From the NCBI GenBank assembly GCA_900169235.1, contig FWCC01000238.1, positions 186,001 through 250,000 of the forward strand: a DNA stretch of 64,000 nt. The letters are read 5' to 3'. The DNA comes from Zarea fungicola (lineage: Eukaryota > Ascomycota > Sordariomycetes > Hypocreales > Cordycipitaceae). Both the position numbers and the translations under genes were made by a program. Under the pieces are notes generated by a model. That model had not been told where the DNA came from. It was given only the letters and a program-made list of their open reading frames with translations, and made no database searches. Numbering within the stretch: position 1 is the stretch's first letter; every line of letters starts with the position of its first letter. Below are positions 46,765 to 58,589 of this stretch, piece by piece.

Positions 46765-49700
46765 TGCGACAGGTAGGAAGCTTGTCGTTTGGTTTAGTGA
46801 TGGATGCCGAAAAAGGAGGACAACAAGTTGAGAATGTATTGTTAAATGATATCAGTTGAGAGTTGCAATAATCAAATGAATTATTTGCGAGGAGTGAAGC
46901 AAAGGAGTATTGCCAGCAGATGGGATGACGGGGCACTATTGGCTTGTATACCAGTGTACGGAGGTAGTAACTGTTATGATGGTGAAGCTTTACTCAACAA
47001 GGGCAAGGGCAGGGAGGACGGGAGGGGATCCCTCTAATAAAAAGTATTGGAGCGCCCTGGAGCGCCCTGAAGCGGCGCCCTGAAGCGGGATGATGTGGGT
47101 GTGGGTGGTGCTGTTTGGTAGCGCAGGTACAGGCATGCTAGAGGCCGCTTTCAGAAGGGCAAGAAGGGCAGGATCGCTCTGGGGAACAAGGGTGAGACAC
47201 GCTGGGGCGGCTCAGCCGATGTGACCAGCTGATGCAATCGACTTGTGGCAAAACGCGGATTTTGTTCGAGGTGTTTTTTAATAGCTACTGGAATGTAGAC
47301 ATTGCTTAAAAAGGCCGAAGATGCGAAAGGGGCTTTAAATCTAATATTTAAGCCGTATGGACTAATTCACATTCATGTTTGGTTACAGTACAGTTGGTAC
47401 CTACCTGGGTACCCTTGCAACCTTGTTTGGATGACAATGCAGGAACTGGCGGGCAGAGAAAGCTGACAGATCCGTTTCCCACCAAGACGAACTGGTGGGT
47501 TTTTTTTTTTGGCTTTCCTCCTGCGACCAGACCACATCTCCCTCGTCAATAGATAGGTTTTTAGGGTCCTTTTCTGTCTAGCCCCCCCAAAACCAAAGGA
47601 AACCATCGCAAGTTTATTAGCCAACCAAATATCTGGTTCTCCCTTGTCCAAACGGGCGATCCACCTGACGTTGCCGCACGGAGCAGAGGGTAGCAAACTT
47701 GTGTAACTCTCGAACGCAACAGAAGGATACATGGCGAAGCACGAAAAGCCGTACGGAACGGTACAGTACAAAACGGAAATTGAAGTAAAAATAATCTCGT
47801 CAAAGACGTGACAAATATGACAACGAATCAAACATGTTCTCGTCTCTTAAAATTGCTCTTTGTCCTCTTTCCTCCACTCTCCCACCTGCATCCTGCATCG
47901 TGCCTGCCGTCTTCATCATATGCAAGCACTTTACCACCAGACCCACTCATGCAAGCTCGCTCAGGCAACTCCCCTGCAAAGCTGTTTAGCTCTTGCACTC
48001 CCCTGTTCTGATTATTACTTGCATAGCGCACCCCTTGCATCCCATACTAAATCGACTACTCGCATCATGCTAAAAAACCCTTGCCGCAACCCTTGATCCA
48101 TACTCTGTCCTAATAGTAGTGATTATTAGTCTACTCTTGACATTGCCGGTCCAGCAACGAACCGGTTCGCCCTGACTGCATGACAGCAGCCCTGCAGCTT
48201 CGCCCTGATACTACCCCTGCCCTGCTGTACATCATCTGCCGATTCTTCGTAGACGTTACTGCTGGCTCATCAATGCTTTGCATGTCGAATAACCGCCTCC
48301 CCCCATTCCACCACCCTGGACAGTCTGCAAGCGTCTCGTCATCCAAACAGCTTTACCCATCACAAACCGTGCTCGCTTCCCGCTTTAGCTCAAAAACCAA
48401 AAACGTTCCCCAGCAACTCCGTACGCTTTTGAGTCATCTTGCCTGCTCGCCCATGTGGCAAAATCCCCGCGCGCATTCCTGTCGCGGGCTTGTCATTCCA
48501 ACACGCGGCGCGTCAAATTTTTCTTTCTCTCTCTCACTCAAAATTACAAACCTTGCTTACTCGGCTAACGTCACCTGCATATTTTTTCTTGTTCACACCG
48601 TGGCGGGAGATCTCGCATTGGTTTCTGCGACGAGTTGTCCACCACACCAGCTGAATTACATCACCTACTTGGACGCGTTGTCGCGTGAGACGCGTCTAGT
48701 ACGTGTTGATGATCAAATTTTCCCATGAAGAGCTTGCTGACGTCGCCCATTCAGGGTCCAAATTGCAATGGCTGCCTCTATGACAACGATTGGAACGACT
48801 TGGCACTTATATCACTAGGCGATCGATTTCTACGCCAAAGTTTCGATTTCCAAAGTCGTTGGCCTAGCTAGCCATCAAAGGAGGCACTCATATAACCCAT
48901 GTGACAAAAATTATAGGTGAGCCAACAACGTCAGTATGACACCTGCATTTACTCTCCGCTCTACCAGAGCCGATGGCCTGAGCGATGACCCTTCCACCTC
49001 TCATGCAAAACATGCCTCCAGTTTAGCATCTGTGTTGGCAAAGACACCCAAACCAAAAACCAAGGAACAAACAGAAACAAACAGAGAGGACGCGACAGGT
49101 CACAAAAAGAAGCCAACACAGCTCCTCCCCCACCAAGAATTGGAATTGCCCCCCCGCTTCAAAATGCAGAGACAGACGTAGAGGCCTGGCGGAGAGAATC
49201 GAAGCAAACGCAGTGTTCGTCATGATGTGGCCAAAGCCCAACGTTGACACGTATGTAAACACTGATCACTACGCGGCCATAACTCTACCATCCGCCTGTA
49301 AATACATTCATACTTGACTGTAACAAGACACAATACTGTACCGATTTTCAGCCAATGGCTTGCAGGAACATGTAACAAGCTGCGCCATACTCTTTGTTTC
49401 GTTGTTGACGACGCCAATCTATCTACCTGGAACGCACGGTACGGCACACGCAGCTACGTGCCCTCACCCTAGTTGATATGCAGTGACTACAATAAACAGC
49501 GACCTGGCACATATCCCAGAAACGTCATGTAAGCTACAGAAATGTGGTGCCAACAGCCGTTTGATATGACGAGCTAGTTTCTATAAAAAGATAAAAAAAG
49601 CGATTTCCGTGGCAAACGGCTCACCTTTCCGTTAATGTGGTTAGAGATGGCCGAGGAGACCGTGCGAGAGGAACAGAGGCCGTAAATGATGCAGAAATCG

Positions 49701-50637
49701 TGGCTAAATGCCTGCCTGCTCTCCATCCACCTATTATCTTGGCCAGTGACAATATCTGTATGATCCCGATATGTAAAAATTACAATGACACTGGGAAATA
49801 TGGAACACTCCCCTCCATGCTTGCCTCTGAGCTGTTACGATTTTCCAGAGAAAGGGAAAACAAATCCGCCCGCGCGGGGCGCGGAGGCAGAGCGGTGAAG
49901 TTGTAGTTTGCGCCAATGTCTTTGTTCATCTGTAGTTGAAAGGCAGCATGGATAAACTCCCCGCACGCAGAAAAGAATCCGCGATAGGAAAACTATGGAC
50001 GAAATGGAATGCCGCAAATGATAGGCGAAAAAGACCCTGGTGCGACTGAAGGGGTTCGAACTTTTTCGTGAATATAGGTGATATGAAAGTTCATTGTGCA
50101 GGTAGATGCAAACACGAGAATACCCAAGAGCGAGGTTTTGATATGATAGTAAATGGAGCCATGCAAAAGCCACATGGGGAGCGCAGAAAATACATTATAC
50201 AATCGCAGGCACATACATTGGGTATTACACTGGAAGTACCAGAATAAAACCGCAGTTTTAAGAATCCTATTGGCATTCCATGCAACCTAGTAACCATGCG
50301 AGCTAGTTGATCAAGCGGCCACTGAAGTCCTCTTTTCTAAAAAAGACCAAAAACGAAAAGGAAACTTGTAGCCTGTGTATTCATACCATACCTTTGCCCA
50401 GGCTTTAAAACAATCTGTCTGCTTTGCTAAGGGAAAGTGCTGTTAGAAAATATATTGTTACCAATACTGCTGACTAGTATGGCCCTGACCCCAAATTATA
50501 TAATGGTTGCGCCAAGATATAATAGTCTTCCTGCTGTAGCCAACTAGCTCTCAAAGGAACTTTGCCTACTGTTTTGTTCATATAGAATATACGTCGTCAA
50601 TCAATAACAGAGTCATCAAACAGTATTCCATCATCCC
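46765..50637. other. Long region without a convincing gene
   Basis: About 3.9 kb between the Myb-like gene start and the Fun30 gene end. A GC-rich tandem repeat lies at 47049-47089. Frames at 47373-47831 (minus) and 48180-48728 (plus, 182 codons) are open but of random composition. The first 1-2 kb could be the regulatory region and leader of the Myb-like gene; the remainder is unexplained. Confidence 0.45.
47049..47089. repeat. Short GC-rich tandem repeat
   Basis: Two copies of GGAGCGCCCT in tandem, followed by GAAGCGGCGCCCT and GAAGCGGG. Four related units in 41 bases within AT-rich surroundings, about 290 bp upstream of the Myb-like start codon. Confidence 0.55.
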
Positions 50638-53415
50638 CTACTCTTTCATCATTCGACGCACCTCTGCCTCTAGGTTCTCGCCGCCCCCAACATCACCCTG
50701 GCTATCCGCACCAGTCACCTTGTTCGCCAACTCAATCTTCTTCTGACACGCTTTGTAAATGAGCACCTCAATCGTCTCTGTTGCAATCATCCGTATCACT
50801 TCCACATCCCGCGTCTGACCCAGACGGTGCGCACGGTTCTCCGCTTGAATGTCATCCTGCGGATTATCTGACTGGTCAAAGATGATGATTTTATTCGCAG
50901 ACGTCAAATTAATACCCGTACCACCTGCACCCGTCGTGAGCAGAAAGACCGGGATACTCGCGTCATTGTTGAATTCGTCAATCAGTATCTGCCGCTCCGA
51001 AACGTTGGTGCTGCCCGTGAGCACACGGTGGTCAATGTCTTCGATCGCGAGAACTTCTTGCAATAATTCAACGAGGCGCGAAAACTTGGAAAAGACCAGC
51101 ACGCGATCGCCGTTGGCCTGGTACTGCCGGATGAGCTGGAGCAGCCTCTTGATTTTGCCACTATTCAGCAGCGATTTGGTGTGAATGTCAAATTCCTTCA
51201 AAAAGGGATAGTCGCGACACCAAAGGTGCAGCTCAAAGTCGGACGAGTTTTTCAGTTCTTGGATCAAATGTTTGATATCGGGCTGATGCAGCTCCGACTG
51301 GGGGATACGGTCCATGAGGATTTTGCTCATCTTTGTTACCGCTTGGTCTGTGAAATGTCGGCGGAAGAGGAGCGGGTGGAGGGCAGCTTTACGCAGCTGC
51401 ATCCACACATTATTCTGGTCGTTTTGACGGCCGCTCGACTTGCGCTGTGAAGGAGCGGTCTTGAAGAGCTCCTCATAGTCGGCATACACAAGTGCCTGGT
51501 CTTCTGTCATACTACAGTGCACCACGTTGCAAATCTTGCGCGGTAGATCTGACAGCACCTGGTCCTTACGACGTTGAAGAATGAATGGTTCGAGAATAGT
51601 ACGAGCGCGCTTGACTCGCTCGCTATATAGGAAAGCGCCATTGGAAACGTCCCGAATCGTGACTTTTTGGCTGAAAATATATTGGATGTGTTGCATATAC
51701 CCGTCAAACATTTTCGGATTGATGAAGTTGAGGAGCGATGTCATTTCGAGCAAGTTGTTCTGCACCGGCGTGCCCGTCAGGAGCATCTTCCAAGCGGCGG
51801 GGATGCGACGGAGGTCTTTGTATACTTTTGTTTCGGGATTCTTCATCTTGTGCCCTTCATCGAAAATGGCAGCATTAAGTTGGAAGGACTGCATGGCTTC
51901 AAGATCGGCCTCCGAGTTGATCTGCGAATATGTCGCCAGCACAACATGATAGGCATCGAGGTCCTGCTCCACCTGATAGGCGATTTCAGCGCGTTGTGAC
52001 TGAGATCCGCGGTATCCAATAACGGACAAACCAGGAGCAAACTTTTCAAACTCGCCGAGCCAGTTGTTATAAGTGCTAGGTGGCACAACAATAAGGTTGG
52101 GCCAAGGGCGCTCATCACCCTGGCACGATTCAACTAGGTGGCATATAAAGGAAATCACTTGGCATGTTTTGCCGAGACCCATCTCGTCGGCGAGGATGCA
52201 TCCAATATCGTAGTTATTGAGAAGAGTCATCCAGTTTAAGCCAAATAGTTGGAATGGTTTCATGCGACAGTGACCGTCCATGAGAGCAGGTTGTCGCGGA
52301 ACGAGCGGAGACACGTAGTTTGACAAACTGTTGGGTGTAAGAGGGGCACCGTCGTCTGGCGCCTCTTTATTTTTCGAGTGGCCGAAGCAATCGAGATCCC
52401 ATGTATCCATGACGCCCCTGACTGTCTGTGCCTTGTTTTCACAAGTCGTGACCACTTCGTCAATAGCGGCAACAGCGTCCAAAAAGACTTGTACAGATTC
52501 AACGACAGTCTCGCCGATACTAACCTGCGTGCCCCTTTTCGATCCAGGTTTGGTTACAGTGAGTTTCCTAGCGGCGTGTAAAGTAGCAAAAGGGCGATGT
52601 TCAGCAATTGGTTCCAGCAAGGTTTCCTTCATGCCAGTCATAGCAGCAAGCTCGTGCAAAGTGCTATTGTTAATTGACTCCAAAACTCTGTCATCCTCCT
52701 CGACCTCTGACTCAACGTTTTCTTCGTAGTCATCAGCGTCGTCTTCTATTAAAACAACTTCCTGTCGTTCGAGGGATTGTCGCGTTGGCGGAGACGATGT
52801 TAGCCGCGGCGGTGAAGGTGGTTTCTTGGGTGTCACCAGGCTCGGCCGTCGACCCTGCACGAGCCGTCTCTTCTTTTTCCGAGTTTCGTCCTCCAGGAGT
52901 TGTATCGTATCGTCCAAATCATTATTGCATGCGCGCAAAGTCTGGCGCACTTTTTCAGCCGGAAATCGGTCCCCAAAAACATCAAAAACCTGTTTGAGTC
53001 TCAATCGTAGCGACTCGTCGGCCACTCTTGGCTTATAAGCAAAAGCAGAGACGTGTGCTCTAAAGTCTGTCGGTTTGATGTCACCTCTAGGCGGGCATAG
53101 ACCGTCCTCGTCGTCATCGGAAAGCAGCGAGATTGAATTGGGGTTGGGTCTCTTCGGTGATTCCACAGGCCGTGCCGGTGGCGGGCGAAAGAAGGTGCCG
53201 GCAGGCGCCAGCCGCGACCCAAGCTTCGGCTTTTGAAATGGCGACGAAGCGGGCACCTCTATGATGCTGGGCGATGAGGTGAGCGGCAGGATTTGCGTCG
53301 GCTGCGTGTCCCTCATCAATAGGGCGCCGGGAGAGCAAGGGATAGTATCCTGTTCACGATCCGGTGTCCGAGGGTTCGGGTGCCGAATAGGCAGCAGTGG
53401 AGAGGAGTTGGCCAT
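50638..53415 (-). CDS. SNF2-family chromatin remodeller, Fun30/SMARCAD1 type
   Basis: Single exon of 925 aa from the ATG of MANSSPLLPIRHPNPRTPDR; the frame is open upstream but without ATG. A CUE-like ubiquitin-binding motif is visible near residues 130-170 (FDVFGDRFPAEKVRQTL, then NNDLDDTIQLLED). The ATPase core has ADEMGLGKT near 409 (Walker A), the DEGH box with KMKN near 517, TGTPVQNN, and the C-terminal lobe with TTGAGGTGINLTSAN and the QAENRAHRLGQ arginine finger region. DEGH rather than DEAH and the order of domains fit Fun30/Fft3/SMARCAD1. Such proteins slide or exchange nucleosomes and support heterochromatin inheritance and DNA-end resection. It diverges from VMA21 over only 208 bp. 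Confidence 0.92.
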   Translation of the reverse strand: MANSSPLLPIRHPNPRTPDREQDTIPCSPGALLMRDTQPTQILPLTSSPSIIEVPASSPFQKPKLGSRLAPAGTFFRPPPARPVESPKRPNPNSISLLSDDDEDGLCPPRGDIKPTDFRAHVSAFAYKPRVADESLRLRLKQVFDVFGDRFPAEKVRQTLRACNNDLDDTIQLLEDETRKKKRRLVQGRRPSLVTPKKPPSPPRLTSSPPTRQSLERQEVVLIEDDADDYEENVESEVEEDDRVLESINNSTLHELAAMTGMKETLLEPIAEHRPFATLHAARKLTVTKPGSKRGTQVSIGETVVESVQVFLDAVAAIDEVVTTCENKAQTVRGVMDTWDLDCFGHSKNKEAPDDGAPLTPNSLSNYVSPLVPRQPALMDGHCRMKPFQLFGLNWMTLLNNYDIGCILADEMGLGKTCQVISFICHLVESCQGDERPWPNLIVVPPSTYNNWLGEFEKFAPGLSVIGYRGSQSQRAEIAYQVEQDLDAYHVVLATYSQINSEADLEAMQSFQLNAAIFDEGHKMKNPETKVYKDLRRIPAAWKMLLTGTPVQNNLLEMTSLLNFINPKMFDGYMQHIQYIFSQKVTIRDVSNGAFLYSERVKRARTILEPFILQRRKDQVLSDLPRKICNVVHCSMTEDQALVYADYEELFKTAPSQRKSSGRQNDQNNVWMQLRKAALHPLLFRRHFTDQAVTKMSKILMDRIPQSELHQPDIKHLIQELKNSSDFELHLWCRDYPFLKEFDIHTKSLLNSGKIKRLLQLIRQYQANGDRVLVFSKFSRLVELLQEVLAIEDIDHRVLTGSTNVSERQILIDEFNNDASIPVFLLTTGAGGTGINLTSANKIIIFDQSDNPQDDIQAENRAHRLGQTRDVEVIRMIATETIEVLIYKACQKKIELANKVTGADSQGDVGGGENLEAEVRRMMKE

Positions 53416-53623
53416 TTCGACAAAGGGGCACAATGCTCCAGTCGAATTGGCAACTTTGGTTCTGAGAAATGCTGCCAAACATTAAGTTGAAAATTCAAGA
53501 CCAAGTACCCGCGACTCGGGGCGCGATTTCATCACGAAGTCACGTGTGGGGTTTAAGTGAACTTAACCGTGAGAGCAGACACCACGCCAGTGTAGCAGCA
53601 GTACATTCTTCATCACCTACACA

Positions 53624-54032
53624 ATGGCTACAAGAAGAATCAACGCGTCCGAGAGGACTGTTCTAGAAAAAGACGAAATACAGGATGAGAAGAGTAATAT
53701 TAGTCCTGCAGTTCCACGGTAAGCTGATGAATCGGATTGCAGCGTACTTGCCGTGACTAATTAGCCAGACACGTCATTGTCAAGCTGCTTGGCTTCACGT
53801 TTGCCATGATTGTTATCCCGATTGCATCATATTTTCTCACAGTGCACACAGTTTTCAAGGGTATGTTTTGCTGGGTTTTGGAAAGGCAACTGCTGACTTT
53901 TTAGGCAACTCCTCATGGGCAGGCGGTTTTGCGGCACTGTTGGCAAATGTAGTGCTTTTGACCTACGTGATAATGGCAATGAATGAGGATGATTCGGACG
54001 CAGCTCAGGCCAAGAGCAAGAAGAATGAATAA
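53624..54032 (+). CDS. vma21: V-ATPase assembly factor VMA21
   Basis: Three exons, 53624-53718, 53769-53860 and 53905-54032, give 104 aa. Two membrane helices are present: IVKLLGFTFAMIVIPIASYF and GGFAALLANVVLLTYVIMAM, with a luminal loop between them. The C-terminus is polar and lysine-rich (AQAKSKKNE), matching the ER-retrieval type tail of the family. VMA21 escorts assembly of the Vo sector of the vacuolar proton pump in the ER. Introns are 50 and 44 nt. Confidence 0.93.
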
Positions 54033-54182
54033 CAATAACAAAATTGCGAAGAATGCAAGACTTTTTCTTCTCTATTCTACGCCATTACATCACTACATCA
54101 TTGTAATGGGAAAACCAAAGTATAATTCCATTAATTAGACTAATTCGCTACCAACGCCGGCCATGCTCATTACGCATTAATA

Positions 54183-55367
54183 TTAATTCTTGCTAAAACG
54201 ACGTGAGAACCAACTCTTTCTCTTTTCTTCTGTTGGTTGGCGTTTTAAAACACTGCCTTTGCGGGGAACTGGCGGTGGTGCAGGTTCGTGGCCGGCGACA
54301 GGCGGTGGTGGGAGAGGATGTGGCTGTTGAAAGGCAAGGTTGGACTGCTGGTGAGAAAATCCAATACCGTAGTCATTCATTGGCTCCTGCCGTTTGGCTG
54401 GGGACGCTCGCCGGATCGAACTATTATCACTACTTGTTGGATCCGTTTGATACCCTGCGGGGTCCGTGTGGCCGCTGCCGGCGGCAGATGTGACAGTTTC
54501 GTAGGACCTGTCCTTGTTGGGGAGAGGGTATACGTGCTGCTGCTCATATTCTCGACGAGGAGGGCGGAATCCCTGGCCGTCAAAGAAGCCAGAGTTGCGA
54601 CGGGTGCTAGGGGCAGTGTAGGGGTCACGATATGACACGGGGCGACTATGTCCATAGTAACTATCTTGGGGGAAGCGTGGTTGTTGGACTAGCGGATTGG
54701 TTAGCGAGGCCGCAAGTTAACAAAATAGCCGGTACGCCTACCTGTGGACATACTGGTCCGTCGATTCCAATTGGCAGCCTCGTTTCCCTGGTAAACGGAG
54801 GAGCGGCGACTGTAATTACCATTGATTGCAGCTTCAAAGCTACGAATGGTATCGAGCGGTCGCTCCCAGCGTGATCTGGTGGGATTAGAGCGGTCGGGGT
54901 CGGCTGTAATTATTAACATCATGGAAAATGTGGCGGCGAATGTTAGGACAAAGCCGACGGAAAAGAGATGAACTTACAGATTACATTTCCCTGAACATCC
55001 CTGTGCTGGAACGAGCGCAACGGCGCTGTGGTTGATTCGGATGCCATGGCGGCAACCATTGCTATTTACGTTAGCAGGGTTCAGGCAATGCAGAGACAGC
55101 TGGCTCACATGGCTCTGCTTCATACATGGCGACTAGCGGGTCGGCCTTGGAGTGCAGACGATGGGTTTCCTTTTCAGCCGATGTCTCGTATTCCTTTTGC
55201 GAGGAAGAGCTCTTCTGAGACTTGTGGGACTTTTTGGAGTTTTCGGAGCCGACGCTGAAGGTGCGCGGTTTGGCGCGCTCTTTTTGATAATATTGAAAGC
55301 CGCCGGGAGGTTGCTGCTGTTGGTCCTGTGGAGGAGAGAAGTGTTGTTGACCCGCTTGAGAGGCCAT
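54183..55367 (-). CDS. DUF2406-family protein
   Basis: Four minus-strand exons, 55367-55109, 55061-54978, 54903-54742 and 54688-54183, give 336 aa. The conserved core spans the joins: HSKADPLVAMYEAEPS, then APLRSFQHRDVQGNVI, then DPDRSNPTRSRWERPLDTIR, which is the DUF2406 signature. The remainder is polar, rich in Ser, Gln, Arg and Pro and probably disordered, with a polyproline stretch (HPLPPPPVAGHE) and a basic end RKSWFSRRFSKN that could bind membranes or acidic partners. The function of the family is unknown. Exon joins use GTGAGC, GTAAGT and GTAGGC donors, and the first intron carries a GCTAAC branch site. Confidence 0.88.
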
Positions 55368-56817
55368 GACGACGGGACTGGGGGATGGCGCGACTTTTGA
55401 GCTGGGCTGGGAATCCTGGGATGCTTTATTACCAGGTTGGATACGGGGGGGTAAGGCCCGCCGAGTAAGCAGGGGGTTGCTGTTGGAGACGAGTGGATCG
55501 AGCGATCGAGAGAATCAACGGTGCGAACGATGCAAGGTCAAAGGCTTTTTGGAAGCCAAGGTGCGTTATCAGTGATAGCGTGGGATATAAAACAGCGGAG
55601 AATACGGGACACTTGGGTCAACGAATTTGACGTTTGGTGGCTGCAAGAAACTGGGTTGCTGGGATCAAGTGGAGGTTGGGGCACGGTGGAGGGTGGGCCA
55701 CGGCGGATGGCAAGGCGACCAAAAAGATGGGAGGGGATTTGAATTGCGATGTGAGCCAGAAGGTGATGATGAATGACCGACGAGAGAGAAGGCGGTAGAC
55801 GACGAAAGGACCTAATTGATGAAAGGATGCTGATGGTGTTTGAATGAAAAGGCGAGAGAGCCCGAGAGGAATAACGAGCTGTGCTTCGCGAGCGTTGGAC
55901 TGGTAGTCGCGATGCGAACGGCAGAAGTTGCCACCTGACGTAGGCGTTTCCAGCGATGTTTCCAGCACAGACAGCTCTGGAGCCAAAAACAGAAACAGCG
56001 GCGTTTGAGTGCGGTACAGCGCTGCTGCGGAATGCTGTAGCAAGTTGCTGTAGTGGCGTTGGTTGCAGGATGCTAGCGCTGTGGTGTACCCGTAGCGGGC
56101 TGTAGGCGGTGCCGCAAAAGGCTGCAGATTGTGGGCAGCTGCAGCTGCAGCGGAGGTACTAGCCTTGGTTGGCTGGGTTGGCCTGGCTTGGAATAGAGAA
56201 AGGTACAAGGCGGTATGCTGTAAACGTCGTTGCCTTTCGGGGTACCTGATGATAGTGGATCGAATCCTGGCAAATGGGTCAACCCGCCAACAAACTTTTC
56301 CCAAAAAAAAAAAAAAAAAGAAACACTACAAGCTACCCAGTAGGATTGGGACAGGCCGGGATGATCCAAATTCGATGCCCAAACGAAAAGTCGATGATGA
56401 TGCCAGCAACTCGATGGAAATGATTTGTCGCGAAGTGATTGGATGGATGGCGAAAGGGTGGCCGGGTATATATTAACAACTGTTTGATATGATAGCAGCA
56501 GTAATAAAAAGGATGGTTGACGTGGTAAGCAAGTAACGATCGAGGTGGGTAGACTGTGCTGTTTTACTCGATAATGTCGACACGACCAAGAAAAATTCAT
56601 ATATTCAGACCAAAACAAAATCTGCATCACTTGAACCGGAGGGAGGCTGCATTATTTATTATCAATGGCCTGGGTGCACAAATCCCTCTGCGGACCGTAA
56701 GTGGTGGCCTGTAGAGGGCCCCGCCACGCAACCTTTACACAACTCGTACCAGCACACTTGGCGCTCATCATGACGCGTCTCTCTGCACACGCTCCGTGCT
56801 GCTGGCAGTAAGTTTGC
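55368..56817. other. Upstream region of the DUF2406 gene
   Basis: About 1.45 kb. A 228-codon minus-strand frame at 55618-56304 is open but is Ser/Thr/Pro/Leu-rich, as expected from a pyrimidine-rich leader read on that strand, and has no domain. An A-run of about 16 lies near 56305. No gene is called. Confidence 0.45.
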
Positions 56818-57609
56818 CTAGCGTAATATGAATGGCTTGCTGGGGGGCAAGCCTGCGAGCCGGCTCTGCTCTGCTGTGGCCCATCCATCCCTTCCAGGTT
56901 GCTCGTAATTGTATCTACATCGCTCCAGAACGCAGCCTAAAATTAGTTTCAAAATCGCCGGCTGACCCACTTCAAGAACCATTACACAGTGGTGCACAGC
57001 CCATATTGTTTGGTTCTTGTGGGCGTCCTCCTTGGAAGAGTCGTGCACATCAGTACTAGCGTCGTCTCCATATGCAAATCGTCCCCAATGTCCATCAGGA
57101 GTCTTCGGCTCATGGTATCAGAAGGGTTGGGTTGATATAATGTAAATACATACTAGTACCGACAGTAGCTGGGACAGCACATGTAAATCTAAAGTGGTCC
57201 CCTGGACCATGTTGTAGGAATGAAAGACTCGAACTCTGATTACAATCCTCGTGATTCAGAACCAATCTAATCCCATCCTTGAGAGTATTGAGCTTCTGCT
57301 CTTTGTCTGCATTGGTGACTGCAGATGATGTTTCTGCTCGGTACGTCATGAACGCATCCAGGAAACGTTCATAGTCCCCATTAGCAGTCGTGAGCCTCGA
57401 CTACAGTGAGGCTTATGAGCCTCGCTCTCGTCAGTTTTGGGATACTATTGACATACTTGTGCGTCTAAAATAAACGCAATTGAAGCATTCAGTCCTATGA
57501 AAGCATTTGCACAGGCAGGACCAACCGGCGTGTCGTTCAGCAAACTCTTTTCCGTTTCACTTAATGCTGTGGAAGAGAGAGTGAGTGAGTACTCTAGCCA
57601 GCCGCTCTT
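56818..57609 (-). CDS. Putative multi-exon gene or fragment, unknown function
   Basis: Three exon-like blocks join in frame on the minus strand: about 57609-57457 (5' limit uncertain), 57400-57154 and 57065-56818. The first intron is good: GTATGT donor, CTGAC branch site and GTAG acceptor. The second (57153-57066) has a GTATGT donor but a weak GGAG acceptor. Translation gives protein-like sequence: WLEYSLTLSSTALSETEKSL, then ERFLDAFMTYRAETSSAVTN, GPGDHFRFTCAVP and DVHDSSKEDAHKNQTIWAVH. No start codon is clear; further fragments upstream (for example VDDLVPWLINPIGFSYNSNT near 57690) suggest more exons or decay. I recognise no family. It neighbours a decayed gene on the other strand. Confidence 0.4.
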
Positions 57610-58589
57610 TCAGTAGCATACAATGATGAAGTACATTCATTCGCGGGTATTGCTATTGTAGGAGAAGCCAATAGGATTGATCAGCCACGGAACCAAGTCA
57701 TCGACCGAACTGGCCGTCACAGTGAGACACGGTCATTGGCTTGCTTTCAACTGCAAAACCCACGAAAATCATAAGACCTTGCTTGCATGGCAACACCAAG
57801 TACGACCTCGGAATATCACCAACCGCCGCTGCTGTGCTAGCCTCGCATTTGTAAACCGGCTTGCACCACACACCTAATTTGCCAAACACAGCAGCTCATT
57901 TGTGATGTTTCCACCATGAAGTCAATGAAACACTGGTAAGGCAAATATGTGGGAGCTCGGAACTTACGGGGTCGCAAGGACGCCACATTCTCTCTGTATA
58001 CTACTATCAATAGGCTGTACCAAAGCAATTCCACCCCTTGCCAGCAGCCTCAGTTCAGCCGTTTTCCATAAAAAAGTATTTTCGAAATAATTCCGATATA
58101 AAAAGTCGGCGTGAATGACTGGCTGCGGCCAGAATTCCAATCACAGTTACCTACCACTTGTATCTCTGAGTACACCAGACAGATATGACCAATATCCAAA
58201 TCTGCACCAATATTGGACCAAAGGCGGCCTTTACTGCTAAGGAAATTGTGAGCTAGCTGCTTGATAACTCTGCCGATGCTCACACTTATTGCTCTAGTAA
58301 TATTCAACTCGGTGACGCTGGTCATAGTAAAACGCAAGTTTTATTGTCGAGCAATCCGACATAACTGTATTGCACCACTTTTGGGAATTTTTTCATTACC
58401 GAAAAACGATCCTATCTGCAGTGTTTGGACGACTTCCTCTGCTATTAGCTGTCCTGAATTTAAATGAGATTCGGTCGAAAATCTCACATATGCCCACTAT
58501 ACTTGCAAAACAGAGGCAACATACTCTTAGTTATGTCCTTGCAAGAGAGTTTGTTAAGTCCTTGAGCCTAGACTATTTGAAAAATCCAA

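Noticed and set aside
48180..48728. 182-codon plus-strand open frame
   Set aside because: Composition is random-like (Ser, Leu, Pro, Thr), with no domain, no intron signals and no conserved motif; possibly part of a non-coding region.
50038..50075. TTCGAAC sequence resembling a tRNA T-loop
   Set aside because: The T-stem pairs poorly on either strand and no matching acceptor arm or anticodon arm was found at the right distance.
55618..56304. 228-codon minus-strand open frame upstream of the DUF2406 gene
   Set aside because: Starts at an alternative codon and reflects a pyrimidine-rich leader; there is no recognisable protein.
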